Of a stretch of 61,305 nucleotides of DNA, positions 1 through 7,984 are shown one piece after another. The stretch spans positions 1-61,305 of the forward strand of contig CAMLLD010000038.1 of assembly GCA_946480785.1 (NCBI GenBank). The letters are read 5' to 3'. How positions within the stretch are numbered: the first letter of the stretch is position 1; the number at the start of each line of letters is the position of its first letter. Both the position numbers and the translations under genes were made by a program. The notes below the pieces were generated by a model. That model was given only the letters and a program-made list of their open reading frames with translations. It was not told where the DNA came from and did no database searches. The stretch is from an uncultured Blastocatellia bacterium. GTDB lineage: Bacteria; Acidobacteriota; Blastocatellia; Pyrinomonadales; Pyrinomonadaceae.

Positions 1-51
1 CCAGGAAGGCGCTCAACCCAAACTGACCCAATACTGAGGCTTGCGTATTGG

Positions 52-79
52 TTGACACGTCTTCGGAGGGGCGTATAAT
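52..79 (+). promoter_or_regulatory. Consensus sigma-70 promoter for the M28 peptidase gene
   Basis: TTGACA at 52-57 and TATAAT at 74-79 are both perfect consensus hexamers with a 16-bp spacer. Transcription would start near 86, giving a leader of about 217 nt before the ATG at 303. This leader contains the 19-bp repeat array. No gene lies between 1 and 302. Seen directly in the sequence; activity is inferred. Confidence 0.8.
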
Positions 80-141
80 ACGCCACACTTTTACACTCAA
101 ACAGTTGAGAATTCTTCGGCTCAACAGGCGGTAGCACCGCG

Positions 142-226
142 CAGTTCACGTAACACGACGCAGTTCACGTAACACGACGCAGTTCACGTAACGCTACACA
201 GTTCACGTAACACTACACAGTTCACG
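142..226 (+). repeat. 19-bp tandem repeat in the 5' leader (4.5 copies)
   Basis: Four full copies of a 19-bp unit (cagttcacgtaacacgacg and variants) start at 142, 161, 180 and 199, followed by a 9-bp partial copy at 218-226. The first two are identical; later ones change cacgacg to cgctaca or cactaca. The array lies between the promoter at 52-79 and the ribosome binding site AGGAG at 292-296, so it should be transcribed as untranslated leader. Function unknown: it could be slipped-strand variation, a protein binding array or inert. Confidence 0.85.
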
Positions 227-302
227 CGCATTTCTTCTCAAACAATCAGCTCACATTTTCGGTCCTGAACGTTAACAACATCTACGCAGACAGGAGTGTG
301 TT

Positions 303-2690
303 ATGGCTCACGCATACGCACCAGTCAAAGTCTCAGAACGCCCGCAACAAGCGCGCCTCCGGGTTTGGTCCCTCAGCCCCGCAGCGAGGCTTGCACTGCT
401 GACCTTTGGGTTCATCGCGCTCTTGTCGTTTGTCAGTATCTATCGGCAGCGACCACCCGCGGTCGTACCCGCGAGCGCGCCTGCACAGGAGTTCTCCGCC
501 GAGCGCGCAATGACGTACCTGAACGTCATCGCGCAAAAACCGCATCCGGTCGGCTCGGTTGAACACGCCGCGGTCCGCGATTATATCTTGAACCAGTTGT
601 CGCAGAGTGGTCTAACTCCGACCGTGCAGAAAACGGTCGTCATTCGGACCACGAGTGGTCCACCCTTTCACGCCGGCACGGTCGAGAACGTTCTGGCGCG
701 CTTGCCGGGGACCAACAACAGCAGACCCGTCATGCTGGTGGGCCATTACGATTCAGTGCCGACGAGCCTGGGGGCGAGCGATGACGGCGCCGCGGTCGCA
801 GCGATGCTCGAGACTGTACGCGCATTACGCGCCGGCCCGCAGCTCAAAAACGACGTCATCTTTCTTTTCAGTGATGCTGAGGAAGTCGGCTTGATGGGCG
901 CGCGCGCTTTCGTCAACGAACATCCCTGGAAAAGCGACATCGGCGTGGTGCTCAACTTCGAAGCGCGCGGCAGCGAAGGTCCGGCGTTGATGTTTGAGAC
1001 CAGCGATGGAAACGGTTTTCTGATCGACGAACTCGCGCAGGCCGGAACACCCGCCCGCACCAACTCGTTGCTCTACGAAGCGTACCGCAAGCTACCGAAC
1101 GAGACCGACATGACGATGTTCAAGCGCGCCGGGTATGCGGGCCTCAACTTCGCTTACATCGACGGCGTCGCGCACTACCACTCGCTCTCCGACAGCCTGG
1201 AAAACATAGACCATCGCAGCCTACAACATCAGGGCGATTACGCGCTGGCCCTCGCGCGTCAATACGGCAACGCAGATCTAACCAAGACGAAGACCGGCAA
1301 TGCCGTTTACTTCGACTTGCTCGGTCTGACACTCATTCATTACTCGGCCCGTTGGGTCCTGCCGCTCGCGATTCTGACGTTATTGCTTTTCGCGGCGATC
1401 GTTGTCATCGGCGTGAAGAAGGGTCGACTAACACTGAAAGGCATCGCGTTCGGCTTCGCCGCAATGTTGGTGACGCTGATCGGTGTGGTCGCGGTGGTCG
1501 CGCTTTTGCAGTTCAACATCTGGGCGCTCTATCGCGGTTACCGTTTGATGTTTCAGGGCAACACTTACAACAGCGGTTATTACGCCGTCGCGTTTGTGGC
1601 GCTTGCCGTTGCCATCACAGCCTCGCTCTACATCTGGTTTCGTCGCAAAACGAAGGCGGAAAACTTGTACGCCGGCGCGCTGTTAGCGTGGGTAGTCGCG
1701 ATGATTGTGGCCAGTGTCGTCGCGCCGGGAGCAAGTTATCTCTTCACGTTGCCGCTGCTCTTCGCGTTAGCGCCGTTCGCGTGGAGGCTTGCGACGGCCA
1801 ATCACGATCGACTCACACGCGGACAGCTCCTCGCGCTTTACGTCTTCGCCATTCCCGGCATCGTGCTGATCGTTCCCGTAGTAAACCTCTTATTCATCGG
1901 TCTTCCACCGGCGATGTTTGCAGGCATCGTAATCCTGGTCGTGCTGCTGCTCGGTTTGCTGTTGCCGCAGTTGGATCTTTTGCAGGCGCCGAGTCGCTGG
2001 CTGTTGCCGGGCCTCGCCGTGTTGGTGAGCCTGATCTTCATCGTGTGGGGCAGTTGGACCTCGGGCTTCAATCGCGAGCGCCCGCAACCCACCAACATCT
2101 TCTACGCCTTGAACGCCGACAGCGGAAAAGCGGTGTGGGCCAGCAGCGACGAACCGGTCGACAACTGGGCCGCCGGATTTTTTACGGAAGGCATGAAGAA
2201 GGGCTCGATCAACGACTACATTCCGTCGAATTACAACCGGTTCAGCAGCGGCCAGGCGCCGGTCGCTCCGCTGCCTGCGCCGGAAATCGCGATCGTTAAC
2301 GACAACACCAGCAACGGCGTGCGAAACGTTCACTTGCGTCTCACTTCCCGGCGAGGCGCGCCCTTCATCGCGCTGACACTCGAGTCGGCAATACAAGTGT
2401 TCGGCGCGAGCGTCGACGGCAAGCCAATCAAGAACAGTCAGGTGCTGAAATACGATCCGAACCAGCCGTGGCATCTGGCCTTTTATGGACCACCGGCTGA
2501 AGGTGTCGATCTGGATCTACAGTTGCCGCCGGCACAGCCGCTCAAACTGCGTGTAGTGGACCAGTCGTTCGAACTGCCCGCGTCGTTGGCCGGATCTCAC
2601 AAGCCGCGGCCCGATGACAAGATCCCGACGGCCTATCCTTTCAATCCTTACGGCGACGCCACGATGGTGAGCAAGACCTTCACGTTCTAG
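303..2690 (+). CDS. M28 family zinc aminopeptidase with multi-span membrane C-terminus
   Basis: This is a membrane-anchored M28 metallopeptidase resembling ER metallopeptidase 1 (ERMP1)-type proteins, expected to release N-terminal residues from peptides. A single membrane segment lies near residues 28-46. The peptidase domain follows (about 65-320), with di-zinc ligands visible at H148 and D150 in GHYDS, D160 in SDDGA, and the acidic pair E193-E194 in DAEEVG. Residues from about 345 to 590 hold roughly eight hydrophobic segments, and the last 200 residues form a soluble extracytoplasmic tail. The length of 795 aa suits the ERMP1-like subfamily rather than the compact 300-residue secreted M28 enzymes. 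The start ATG has AGGAG at 292-296. It is the first gene after the strong promoter at 52-79; whether the following thioesterase is co-transcribed (65-bp gap) is unclear. Confidence 0.88.
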   Translation: MAHAYAPVKVSERPQQARLRVWSLSPAARLALLTFGFIALLSFVSIYRQRPPAVVPASAPAQEFSAERAMTYLNVIAQKPHPVGSVEHAAVRDYILNQLSQSGLTPTVQKTVVIRTTSGPPFHAGTVENVLARLPGTNNSRPVMLVGHYDSVPTSLGASDDGAAVAAMLETVRALRAGPQLKNDVIFLFSDAEEVGLMGARAFVNEHPWKSDIGVVLNFEARGSEGPALMFETSDGNGFLIDELAQAGTPARTNSLLYEAYRKLPNETDMTMFKRAGYAGLNFAYIDGVAHYHSLSDSLENIDHRSLQHQGDYALALARQYGNADLTKTKTGNAVYFDLLGLTLIHYSARWVLPLAILTLLLFAAIVVIGVKKGRLTLKGIAFGFAAMLVTLIGVVAVVALLQFNIWALYRGYRLMFQGNTYNSGYYAVAFVALAVAITASLYIWFRRKTKAENLYAGALLAWVVAMIVASVVAPGASYLFTLPLLFALAPFAWRLATANHDRLTRGQLLALYVFAIPGIVLIVPVVNLLFIGLPPAMFAGIVILVVLLLGLLLPQLDLLQAPSRWLLPGLAVLVSLIFIVWGSWTSGFNRERPQPTNIFYALNADSGKAVWASSDEPVDNWAAGFFTEGMKKGSINDYIPSNYNRFSSGQAPVAPLPAPEIAIVNDNTSNGVRNVHLRLTSRRGAPFIALTLESAIQVFGASVDGKPIKNSQVLKYDPNQPWHLAFYGPPAEGVDLDLQLPPAQPLKLRVVDQSFELPASLAGSHKPRPDDKIPTAYPFNPYGDATMVSKTFTF

Positions 2691-2755
2691 TAGTCGAACA
2701 CTACGTCGAGATTCACGACCTGCTGGTTATGCCGGTCGCAAGTTGGTGCTGACTA

Positions 2756-3535
2756 ATGAAAACTAAAGCAACGTCCACACCCTGGCTCATCCTGGCGAGG
2801 CCGAATCCCGCCGCGACGATGCGGCTCTTCTGTGTTCCGTATGCGGGCGGCAGTCCGCTCGTGTTCGCTGACTGGCCGGCGGATTTGCCGCCGGACGTCG
2901 AGGTCGGGCTGATACAACTTCCCGGTCGTGGCATGCGCTTGAGTCAACCGCCGTTCACCAGAGTCGAACCGCTGATCGAGTCGTTGGTTCCAGCGCTGCA
3001 TCCGTTTCTCGACAAGCCGTTTGCGCTTTTCGGTCACAGCATGGGCGGCGTGATCTGTTTCGAGCTCGCACGCGCGCTGCGGCAGAAGTTTCGCATGGAA
3101 CCGGAAGTGTTGTTCGTGAGCGGCCGCCAGGCGCCGCCGCTGCGAGACAGGACCACCGTCACTTATGACCTGCCGGAACCGGAATTCATAAAAGAGCTGC
3201 GTCTGCTCAACGGCACGCCGCCCGAGGTCCTCGAACATCCGGAGTTGATGAAGCTCCTCGTGCCTTTGCTGCGCGCCGACTTCGAATTCTGCCAGACGTA
3301 CGTTTATCAACCTGGTCCACCACTCACTTGCCCGCTGTCTGTGTTCGGCGGCGTGGAGGATGGTGAAGTCAATCAGGAAGAGCTCGAAGGCTGGCGGTCC
3401 TATACGACCGGCGCATTCTCTGTGCGCGTGCTGCCGGGAGATCACTTCTTCATCCGCACTGCTCGCACGCAGCTATTGCGGTTGATTTCTGAAGACCTGA
3501 AAACCTATCAAAAAGTATCCGCCGGGAGGCGTTGA
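2756..3535 (+). CDS. Type II thioesterase (NRPS/PKS editing family)
   Basis: This alpha/beta hydrolase belongs to the GrsT/TesA-like type II thioesterases, which remove misprimed or stalled acyl groups from carrier proteins of nonribosomal peptide or polyketide synthases. The N-terminal FCVPYAGG signature and the PGRG segment are typical. The nucleophile is S95 in GHSMGG and the catalytic histidine is H230 in GDHFF. At 259 aa it has the normal family length. No strong Shine-Dalgarno precedes the ATG. The next gene starts 2 nt after this stop, and the one after that is a CmlA-like hydroxylase, so the three probably serve one pathway. No synthetase or carrier protein lies in the window, so the partner assembly line must be elsewhere or lost. 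Confidence 0.88.
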   Translation: MKTKATSTPWLILARPNPAATMRLFCVPYAGGSPLVFADWPADLPPDVEVGLIQLPGRGMRLSQPPFTRVEPLIESLVPALHPFLDKPFALFGHSMGGVICFELARALRQKFRMEPEVLFVSGRQAPPLRDRTTVTYDLPEPEFIKELRLLNGTPPEVLEHPELMKLLVPLLRADFEFCQTYVYQPGPPLTCPLSVFGGVEDGEVNQEELEGWRSYTTGAFSVRVLPGDHFFIRTARTQLLRLISEDLKTYQKVSAGRR

Positions 3536-3537
3536 TT

Positions 3538-4296
3538 ATGTTTGATTTAGCTACCGAAACGACACTCAGCGCCGAACGCTCCTTCACGAGTCCTCGGGGA
3601 CACGAAGTTGTCGGCATACTCGGTGGACTTGGACCACTCGCTTCCGCCGAGTTTCTCAAGGCGATCTACGAGAACAGCCGGCATGAACTGGAGCAGGAAG
3701 CGCCGCGGGTGATCATGTATTCCGATCCGACCTTTCCGGATCGCACTGAAGCGCTTCTTTCGGGAGACACCACGGAGTTGATGGAAAGGCTGGTTTCGAG
3801 TCTGCGTGCTTTGTCGCATCTCGGCGCGACGCAGTTGGTTATATGCTGCGTGACCGCGCACAGTTTTCTGAAGAGACTGCCGCCGGATCTCAGCACGCGC
3901 CTCATCTCGCTCGTGGATGTGATGTTCGAAGAGCTGATTCAGTCACCGCAAAAGCGTCTGCTCATTTGCACGAAAGGCACGCGCGAAAGCGGTTTGTTTC
4001 AAAATCACGAGCATTGGGCAGCGACGCAGGAGTACATCGTGCTTCCTGACGATGGCGATCAGGAGCTGATCCATCACGAGTTGCTGTACCAGATCAAGAA
4101 ACGGCGCAACGTCTGCGAACTGTTGCCGATACTCAAGAGCCTGCTCGCGAAGTATCGAGTCGACTCTTTTATTTCCGGTTGCACGGAAATGCACATCATC
4201 GCGCGCTGGCTCTTGACCAACGGCGATCGCAGCAACAACCATATGATCGATCCGCTTTCAGTTATTGCTGCGCGAATCGGAGCCGGAACTCTGTGA
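3538..4296 (+). CDS. Aspartate/glutamate racemase family protein
   Basis: Asp/Glu racemases use two cysteines as acid and base to invert an amino acid alpha carbon without a cofactor. Both are present: C104 in CCVTAH, near the usual CNTAH with Asn replaced by Val, and C215 in SGCTE. The N-terminal GILGGLGPLAS motif is classic for the aspartate racemase branch. At 252 aa the length is normal. I place the start at ATG 3538 because GGGAGG at 3524-3529 is spaced 8 nt from it; a TTG six bases upstream is only 2 nt from that site. Set between a type II thioesterase and a CmlA-like hydroxylase, it probably makes a D-amino acid building block. The Asn-to-Val change could shift substrate choice; the substrate is not predictable here. 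Confidence 0.85.
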   Translation: MFDLATETTLSAERSFTSPRGHEVVGILGGLGPLASAEFLKAIYENSRHELEQEAPRVIMYSDPTFPDRTEALLSGDTTELMERLVSSLRALSHLGATQLVICCVTAHSFLKRLPPDLSTRLISLVDVMFEELIQSPQKRLLICTKGTRESGLFQNHEHWAATQEYIVLPDDGDQELIHHELLYQIKKRRNVCELLPILKSLLAKYRVDSFISGCTEMHIIARWLLTNGDRSNNHMIDPLSVIAARIGAGTL

Positions 4297-4339
4297 GTTT
4301 TCCCAGTGTACTTTTCTACGGGCACGCGAAGGAACTGAC

Positions 4340-5932
4340 GTGACGAACGAGAACGTCTATCTCAAACAGAATGTCCTGGCGGAGCCTCTGTTCAATCAGT
4401 GGTATGCGTGGTCCTGTTTGATCTCACCGGCGACCGCGGCGATGTTCATCGCCAACTCGCACGTGAAGATCATGCAGTCGTTTGTAAACACACCGCAGAT
4501 ACACGTCGCGGCGTTGAAGAATCCAGCGATGCGCGGTGGTCCATTCATCAACTACGACGCGAGCCGCACTGCGGAAGTGAAAGAGTTGCTCGACCGGACC
4601 ATCAAAGAACAAGCAAGCATGCTCGAGCTGGCGGCTTCGATTCAGACTCTCAACGACCTCGTCGAAAACGAAGCGCAGGGTTTTTCACTCGAACCGCTCT
4701 ATCAAAAAGTGCCGGAGAATCTGCGCGGCTACGTGGAGTTGGTCTACGACCTGAACAACAAATCTTCGATTCGTTTCATTGAAGGACTCTTATATCGGAG
4801 CCCGTTTTATAACCCGGCGTCGCAGAGTCTCGCGCTGTCGCTGGTCACGCACGACGATCGTCCGTTTGCGCTAAGTACACCGAATTTGGGCGGAAATGGG
4901 CATGTTTACGTACAACGGCCGTTCAGCTCGACGGAGTTCGACGAGCTCTTCAAGATGAAAACCAAGCCGCGCCCGCTCGCTTACATCAAGGACGTGCTGC
5001 AAATAAACGAAGGCGAGGAGCAGTCGTTTTCTTCGTTCTTCACCACTGAGCCGCCCGCGCCTGCGACGCGCTATGCCGGTGACGATGTGAGAATCCGTTA
5101 CTTCGGTCACGCCTGCGTTTTGTTTGAAACGAAAAGGGTGAGCATCCTTACCGACCCGCTGATCAGTTACAAATACAGCGACGGCATTCAGCGTTACACG
5201 TACGAAGACCTGCCAGAAACGATCGACTATGTTGTCATCACGCACAATCACCAGGACCACTGCATGTTTGAGACGTTGCTTCAGCTTCGTCACAAAACGA
5301 AGAACGTGATCGTGCCGAAGAACAACGGCGGAACGCTCGCTGATCCGTCGTTGAAGATGGTGCTGCGGAATATCGGCTTCACTCGCGTCACGGAGATCGA
5401 TGAGATGGAGACGATCGAAGTCGAAGGCGGTAGCATCACCGGACTGCCGTTTCTCGGCGAGCACGCGGATCTCAACATCAGGACCAAGATTGCTTACCTG
5501 ATCGAGTTGCAAGGTAAGAAAGTCTTGTGCGCCGCGGATTCGAACGACATCGAGCCGAAACTCTACGAGCACATTCGCATGGACATCGGAAATGTTGACG
5601 TGGTGTTTCTCGGCATGGAGTGCGATGGTGGACCACTCTCCTGGCTTTACGGTCCGCTCTTAACGAAGCCTTTGGCGCGCAAGCAGGACCAATCGCGGCG
5701 GCTCGACGGATCGAATTTCGAGAAGGCGCTCGATCTCGTGAAGCGCCTGAACGCGCAGCAGGTCTACGTTTACGCCATGGGCCAGGAACCGTGGCTGACC
5801 TATCTGACGTCGATCCAATACACGGAGCAGTCGCGGCCGATTGTTGATTCGAGCAAGCTGGTAGCGGAATGTCAAAACTCCGGCCTCACATCGGAAAGAC
5901 TTTTCGGCCAAAAGGAGATTTTTCTCCGGTGA
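4340..5932 (+). CDS. CmlA-like diiron beta-hydroxylase (metallo-beta-lactamase fold)
   Basis: The C-terminal half is a metallo-beta-lactamase fold with H302-x-H304-x-D306-H307, E374 in GEHAD and D400 in AADSND. CmlA, the chloramphenicol-pathway oxygenase that beta-hydroxylates an aminoacyl group held on an NRPS, is about 532 aa long. As I remember its diiron ligands (H305, H307, D309, H310, E377, D403), each sits exactly three residues further on. Glutamate at 374, where hydrolases of this fold usually have histidine, favours an oxygenase over a hydrolase. Residues 1-245 correspond in size to the CmlA N-terminal domain. I chose GTG 4340 (530 aa) because AAGGA lies 6 nt upstream; the longer reading frame would overlap the racemase by 32 bp. 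It should act on a carrier-bound amino acid, but no NRPS is present in the window. Confidence 0.82.
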   Translation: MTNENVYLKQNVLAEPLFNQWYAWSCLISPATAAMFIANSHVKIMQSFVNTPQIHVAALKNPAMRGGPFINYDASRTAEVKELLDRTIKEQASMLELAASIQTLNDLVENEAQGFSLEPLYQKVPENLRGYVELVYDLNNKSSIRFIEGLLYRSPFYNPASQSLALSLVTHDDRPFALSTPNLGGNGHVYVQRPFSSTEFDELFKMKTKPRPLAYIKDVLQINEGEEQSFSSFFTTEPPAPATRYAGDDVRIRYFGHACVLFETKRVSILTDPLISYKYSDGIQRYTYEDLPETIDYVVITHNHQDHCMFETLLQLRHKTKNVIVPKNNGGTLADPSLKMVLRNIGFTRVTEIDEMETIEVEGGSITGLPFLGEHADLNIRTKIAYLIELQGKKVLCAADSNDIEPKLYEHIRMDIGNVDVVFLGMECDGGPLSWLYGPLLTKPLARKQDQSRRLDGSNFEKALDLVKRLNAQQVYVYAMGQEPWLTYLTSIQYTEQSRPIVDSSKLVAECQNSGLTSERLFGQKEIFLR

Positions 5933-7203
5933 ATAAAGGCGCCGCCAGGATTGTCTTTTGCATTATCTGCGTGTTCGCGGCTGCGCTTCGCCTGTCTTTC
6001 AGCCTTGTGCAGAGTCAGACGAACGTAAAGGAGTCGTTCTCGACTCCGACCCCGCCACCCACTCATTACGAGATCACGCCTGCCAATCTGCCGCCGCCGA
6101 ATCTTGGACCAGACGCAGAGAATCCGCCGCGCGTCGTGGCGCAGCCGCCGGACGCCACTCTGCACCTGCCGCCGGGTTTCGAGATCAGCACGTTCGCGGA
6201 AGGTAACTTCAGAAACGCACGCTGGATGGCGCTCGCACCCAACGGCGATGTGTTCGTCACCGACGCCGACGCGGGCAAGTTGATCGTTCTGCGTGATACT
6301 GATGGTGATGGAAAAGCCGAGACTCGTTTCACTTTTGCTAACGGCCTGACGTTGCCGTTTGGCATTGCGTTCTGGCACGACTACGTTTACGTCGGCATGA
6401 CCGACGCGGTGGTGCGTTTCGCTTACAAGCCGGGACAAACGGAAGCACAGGGACCACCGGAGAAGATCGCCGAGTTGCCCGGGCGCGGCTATCGGCAACA
6501 CTGGACGCGCAACGTGGTATTCGATCCGAGCGGCAAGAAGCTTTACGTCACGGTCGGGTCGGAGTCGAACGTCGACGCGGAGAAAGATCCGTTACGCGCG
6601 ACGATCAGTGAATACAACCCGGACGGCTCGGGCAAGCGCATCTTCGCCGGCGGCTTACGAAATCCGATCGGTCTGGCTTTTCATCCCGCGACCAAACATC
6701 TTTGGGCCGCCGTGCAGGAACGCGACCGCCTCGGCGACGATCTGCCGCCCGATTACTTCACGGAGATCAAAGAGAACGGCTTCTACGGCTGGCCTTATTC
6801 TTATATCGGCCAGAACGAAGACCCGCGCCGCAAAGGCGAGCGGCCCGATCTCGTCGCGAAGGCGTTGGTGCCCGACGTGTTGATTCAGGCGCACTCTGCG
6901 GTGCTCGGCCTCGTCTTCTACAACGGCAAGATGTTTCCGAAAGAGTATCGCGGCGACGCGTTCATCGCGCTGCATGGTTCGTGGAATCGCACGAAGCGCA
7001 CTGGCTACAAGATCATTCGCGTGCGTTTCAAAAACAACAAGCCCGTCGGTGGTTACGAAGATTTCCTCACCGGCTGGATGCTCGACGAAAACAGCCGCGA
7101 GGTTTGGGGCCGACCGGTCGGGCTGCTGGTTTTGAACGACGGCTCGATGCTGATCACAGACGACGGAGCAAACAAGATCTGGCGGGTGACGTACCGCCAC
7201 TGA
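5929..7203 (+). CDS. Exported PQQ-type sugar (sorbosone) dehydrogenase-like beta-propeller
   Basis: This is a six-bladed propeller protein of the L-sorbosone/soluble glucose dehydrogenase-like family, which normally oxidises sugars in the periplasm using PQQ. Blade motifs such as LPPGFEI, NGDVFVTDADAGK, LPFGIAF, GLRNPIGLAFHP and HGSWNR are typical. I chose GTG 5929, overlapping the upstream stop by 3 nt, because AAGGAG at 5912-5917 precedes it and the resulting N-terminus reads as a signal peptide (hydrophobic residues 8-25, then SQ). The longer frame from ATG 5869 would add about 20 charged residues ahead of the signal. The gene is translationally coupled to the CmlA-like hydroxylase and ends just before a strong terminator. 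Enzyme activity and PQQ use are inferred from family only; many relatives are uncharacterised. Confidence 0.78.
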   Translation: MNKGAARIVFCIICVFAAALRLSFSLVQSQTNVKESFSTPTPPPTHYEITPANLPPPNLGPDAENPPRVVAQPPDATLHLPPGFEISTFAEGNFRNARWMALAPNGDVFVTDADAGKLIVLRDTDGDGKAETRFTFANGLTLPFGIAFWHDYVYVGMTDAVVRFAYKPGQTEAQGPPEKIAELPGRGYRQHWTRNVVFDPSGKKLYVTVGSESNVDAEKDPLRATISEYNPDGSGKRIFAGGLRNPIGLAFHPATKHLWAAVQERDRLGDDLPPDYFTEIKENGFYGWPYSYIGQNEDPRRKGERPDLVAKALVPDVLIQAHSAVLGLVFYNGKMFPKEYRGDAFIALHGSWNRTKRTGYKIIRVRFKNNKPVGGYEDFLTGWMLDENSREVWGRPVGLLVLNDGSMLITDDGANKIWRVTYRH

Positions 7204-7237
7204 GCTTCACACCGTTTTTTCAAGTACGTCCGCAAGC

Positions 7238-7278
7238 AACCCGCTGCCTGAGTAATCAGCTCTGGCAGCGGGTTTTTT
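7238..7278 (+). terminator. Rho-independent terminator after the sorbosone-dehydrogenase-like gene
   Basis: An 11-bp perfect stem (aacccgctgcc at 7238-7248 with ggcagcgggtt at 7264-7274) encloses a 15-nt loop, and the T run extends to 7278. It lies 35 bp after the stop at 7203 and separates the thioesterase-to-dehydrogenase cassette from the acetyltransferase gene. Confidence 0.9.
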
Positions 7279-7311
7279 ATGGGGTTTTATGTGTCTGGCG
7301 GGCTTCGCGGT

Positions 7312-7317
7312 TACAAT
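7312..7317 (+). promoter_or_regulatory. Likely -10 element for a leaderless cat transcript
   Basis: TACAAT matches the -10 consensus at five of six positions and ends 7 nt before the ATG at 7325, so the predicted transcription start coincides with the start codon. No Shine-Dalgarno is visible before that ATG and no good -35 hexamer is apparent. Lying after the terminator at 7238-7278, the gene needs its own promoter. Confidence 0.45.
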
Positions 7318-7324
7318 CCCACCC

Positions 7325-7984
7325 ATGCCGACTTTCATCGATCTCGACACCTGGCCGCGGCGCGAGGTGTTTGAGTTCTATCGCGGCTTCGACAAGCCGT
7401 TTTTCAATGTGTGTCTGCGGCTCGACGTCACGAACCTACTGAACGAACTGAAGCGCCATGAAAGCGCGAGTGTCGCGCTGACGTATCACTACTTCGCGCT
7501 TAAAGCCGCGAACGAGATCGAGCAGTTTCGTTATCGCTTGCGCGACGACCGCATCCTGGTCCATGACGTGATCCACGGCGGCACCACGCTCATGCTGCCG
7601 AACGAAACGTTCACGCTCGTCTACTTCGATTATGCCGAGACGTTCGCGGAATTCATCGGGCCCGCACAGCGCGCGCTTGAAGAGAAAAAGAAGGACAGTG
7701 GCTTTAATCCGAGACACGACGACGACGCGCGCATCCATTGCACCACCCTCCCGTGGATCGCTTTCACGAGCTTCTCACACGCGCGCCACTCGCGCCGCGA
7801 CGACTCCGTGCCGAAAATTTCGTTCGGCAAGTTCATTCGCGAAAACGAGCGCACGCTGATGCCGTTTTCGGTGGAAGTGCATCACGCGCTCGTCGATGGC
7901 CTTCACGTCGGACGCTACATCGCGCGCATCGAGGAGATGCTCGCCCAGCCCGAGCTTTACCTGAACGAAACCGTTGATGCGTAA
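7325..7984 (+). CDS. cat: Chloramphenicol O-acetyltransferase (type A CAT family)
   Basis: CAT transfers acetyl from acetyl-CoA to the 3-hydroxyl of chloramphenicol and works as a cytoplasmic trimer. The N-terminal FIDLDTWPR block and the catalytic HHALVDGLHVGRY segment, with H187 as general base and D191, match the classic family. At 219 aa the length is standard. The start is ATG 7325, where family homology begins; an in-frame ATG 36 bp upstream would add a tail not seen in CATs. There is no Shine-Dalgarno, so it is probably leaderless. The 3' end overlaps the next gene by 8 bp. It could be a chromosomal xenobiotic acetyltransferase with another substrate; its closeness to a CmlA-like hydroxylase may be coincidence. 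No mobile element flanks it. Confidence 0.87.
   Translation: MPTFIDLDTWPRREVFEFYRGFDKPFFNVCLRLDVTNLLNELKRHESASVALTYHYFALKAANEIEQFRYRLRDDRILVHDVIHGGTTLMLPNETFTLVYFDYAETFAEFIGPAQRALEEKKKDSGFNPRHDDDARIHCTTLPWIAFTSFSHARHSRRDDSVPKISFGKFIRENERTLMPFSVEVHHALVDGLHVGRYIARIEEMLAQPELYLNETVDA

Noticed and set aside
142..226. CRISPR or iteron-type origin
   Set aside because: The 19-bp units are directly abutting with no spacers, and there is no Rep gene, DnaA box cluster or AT-rich segment nearby.
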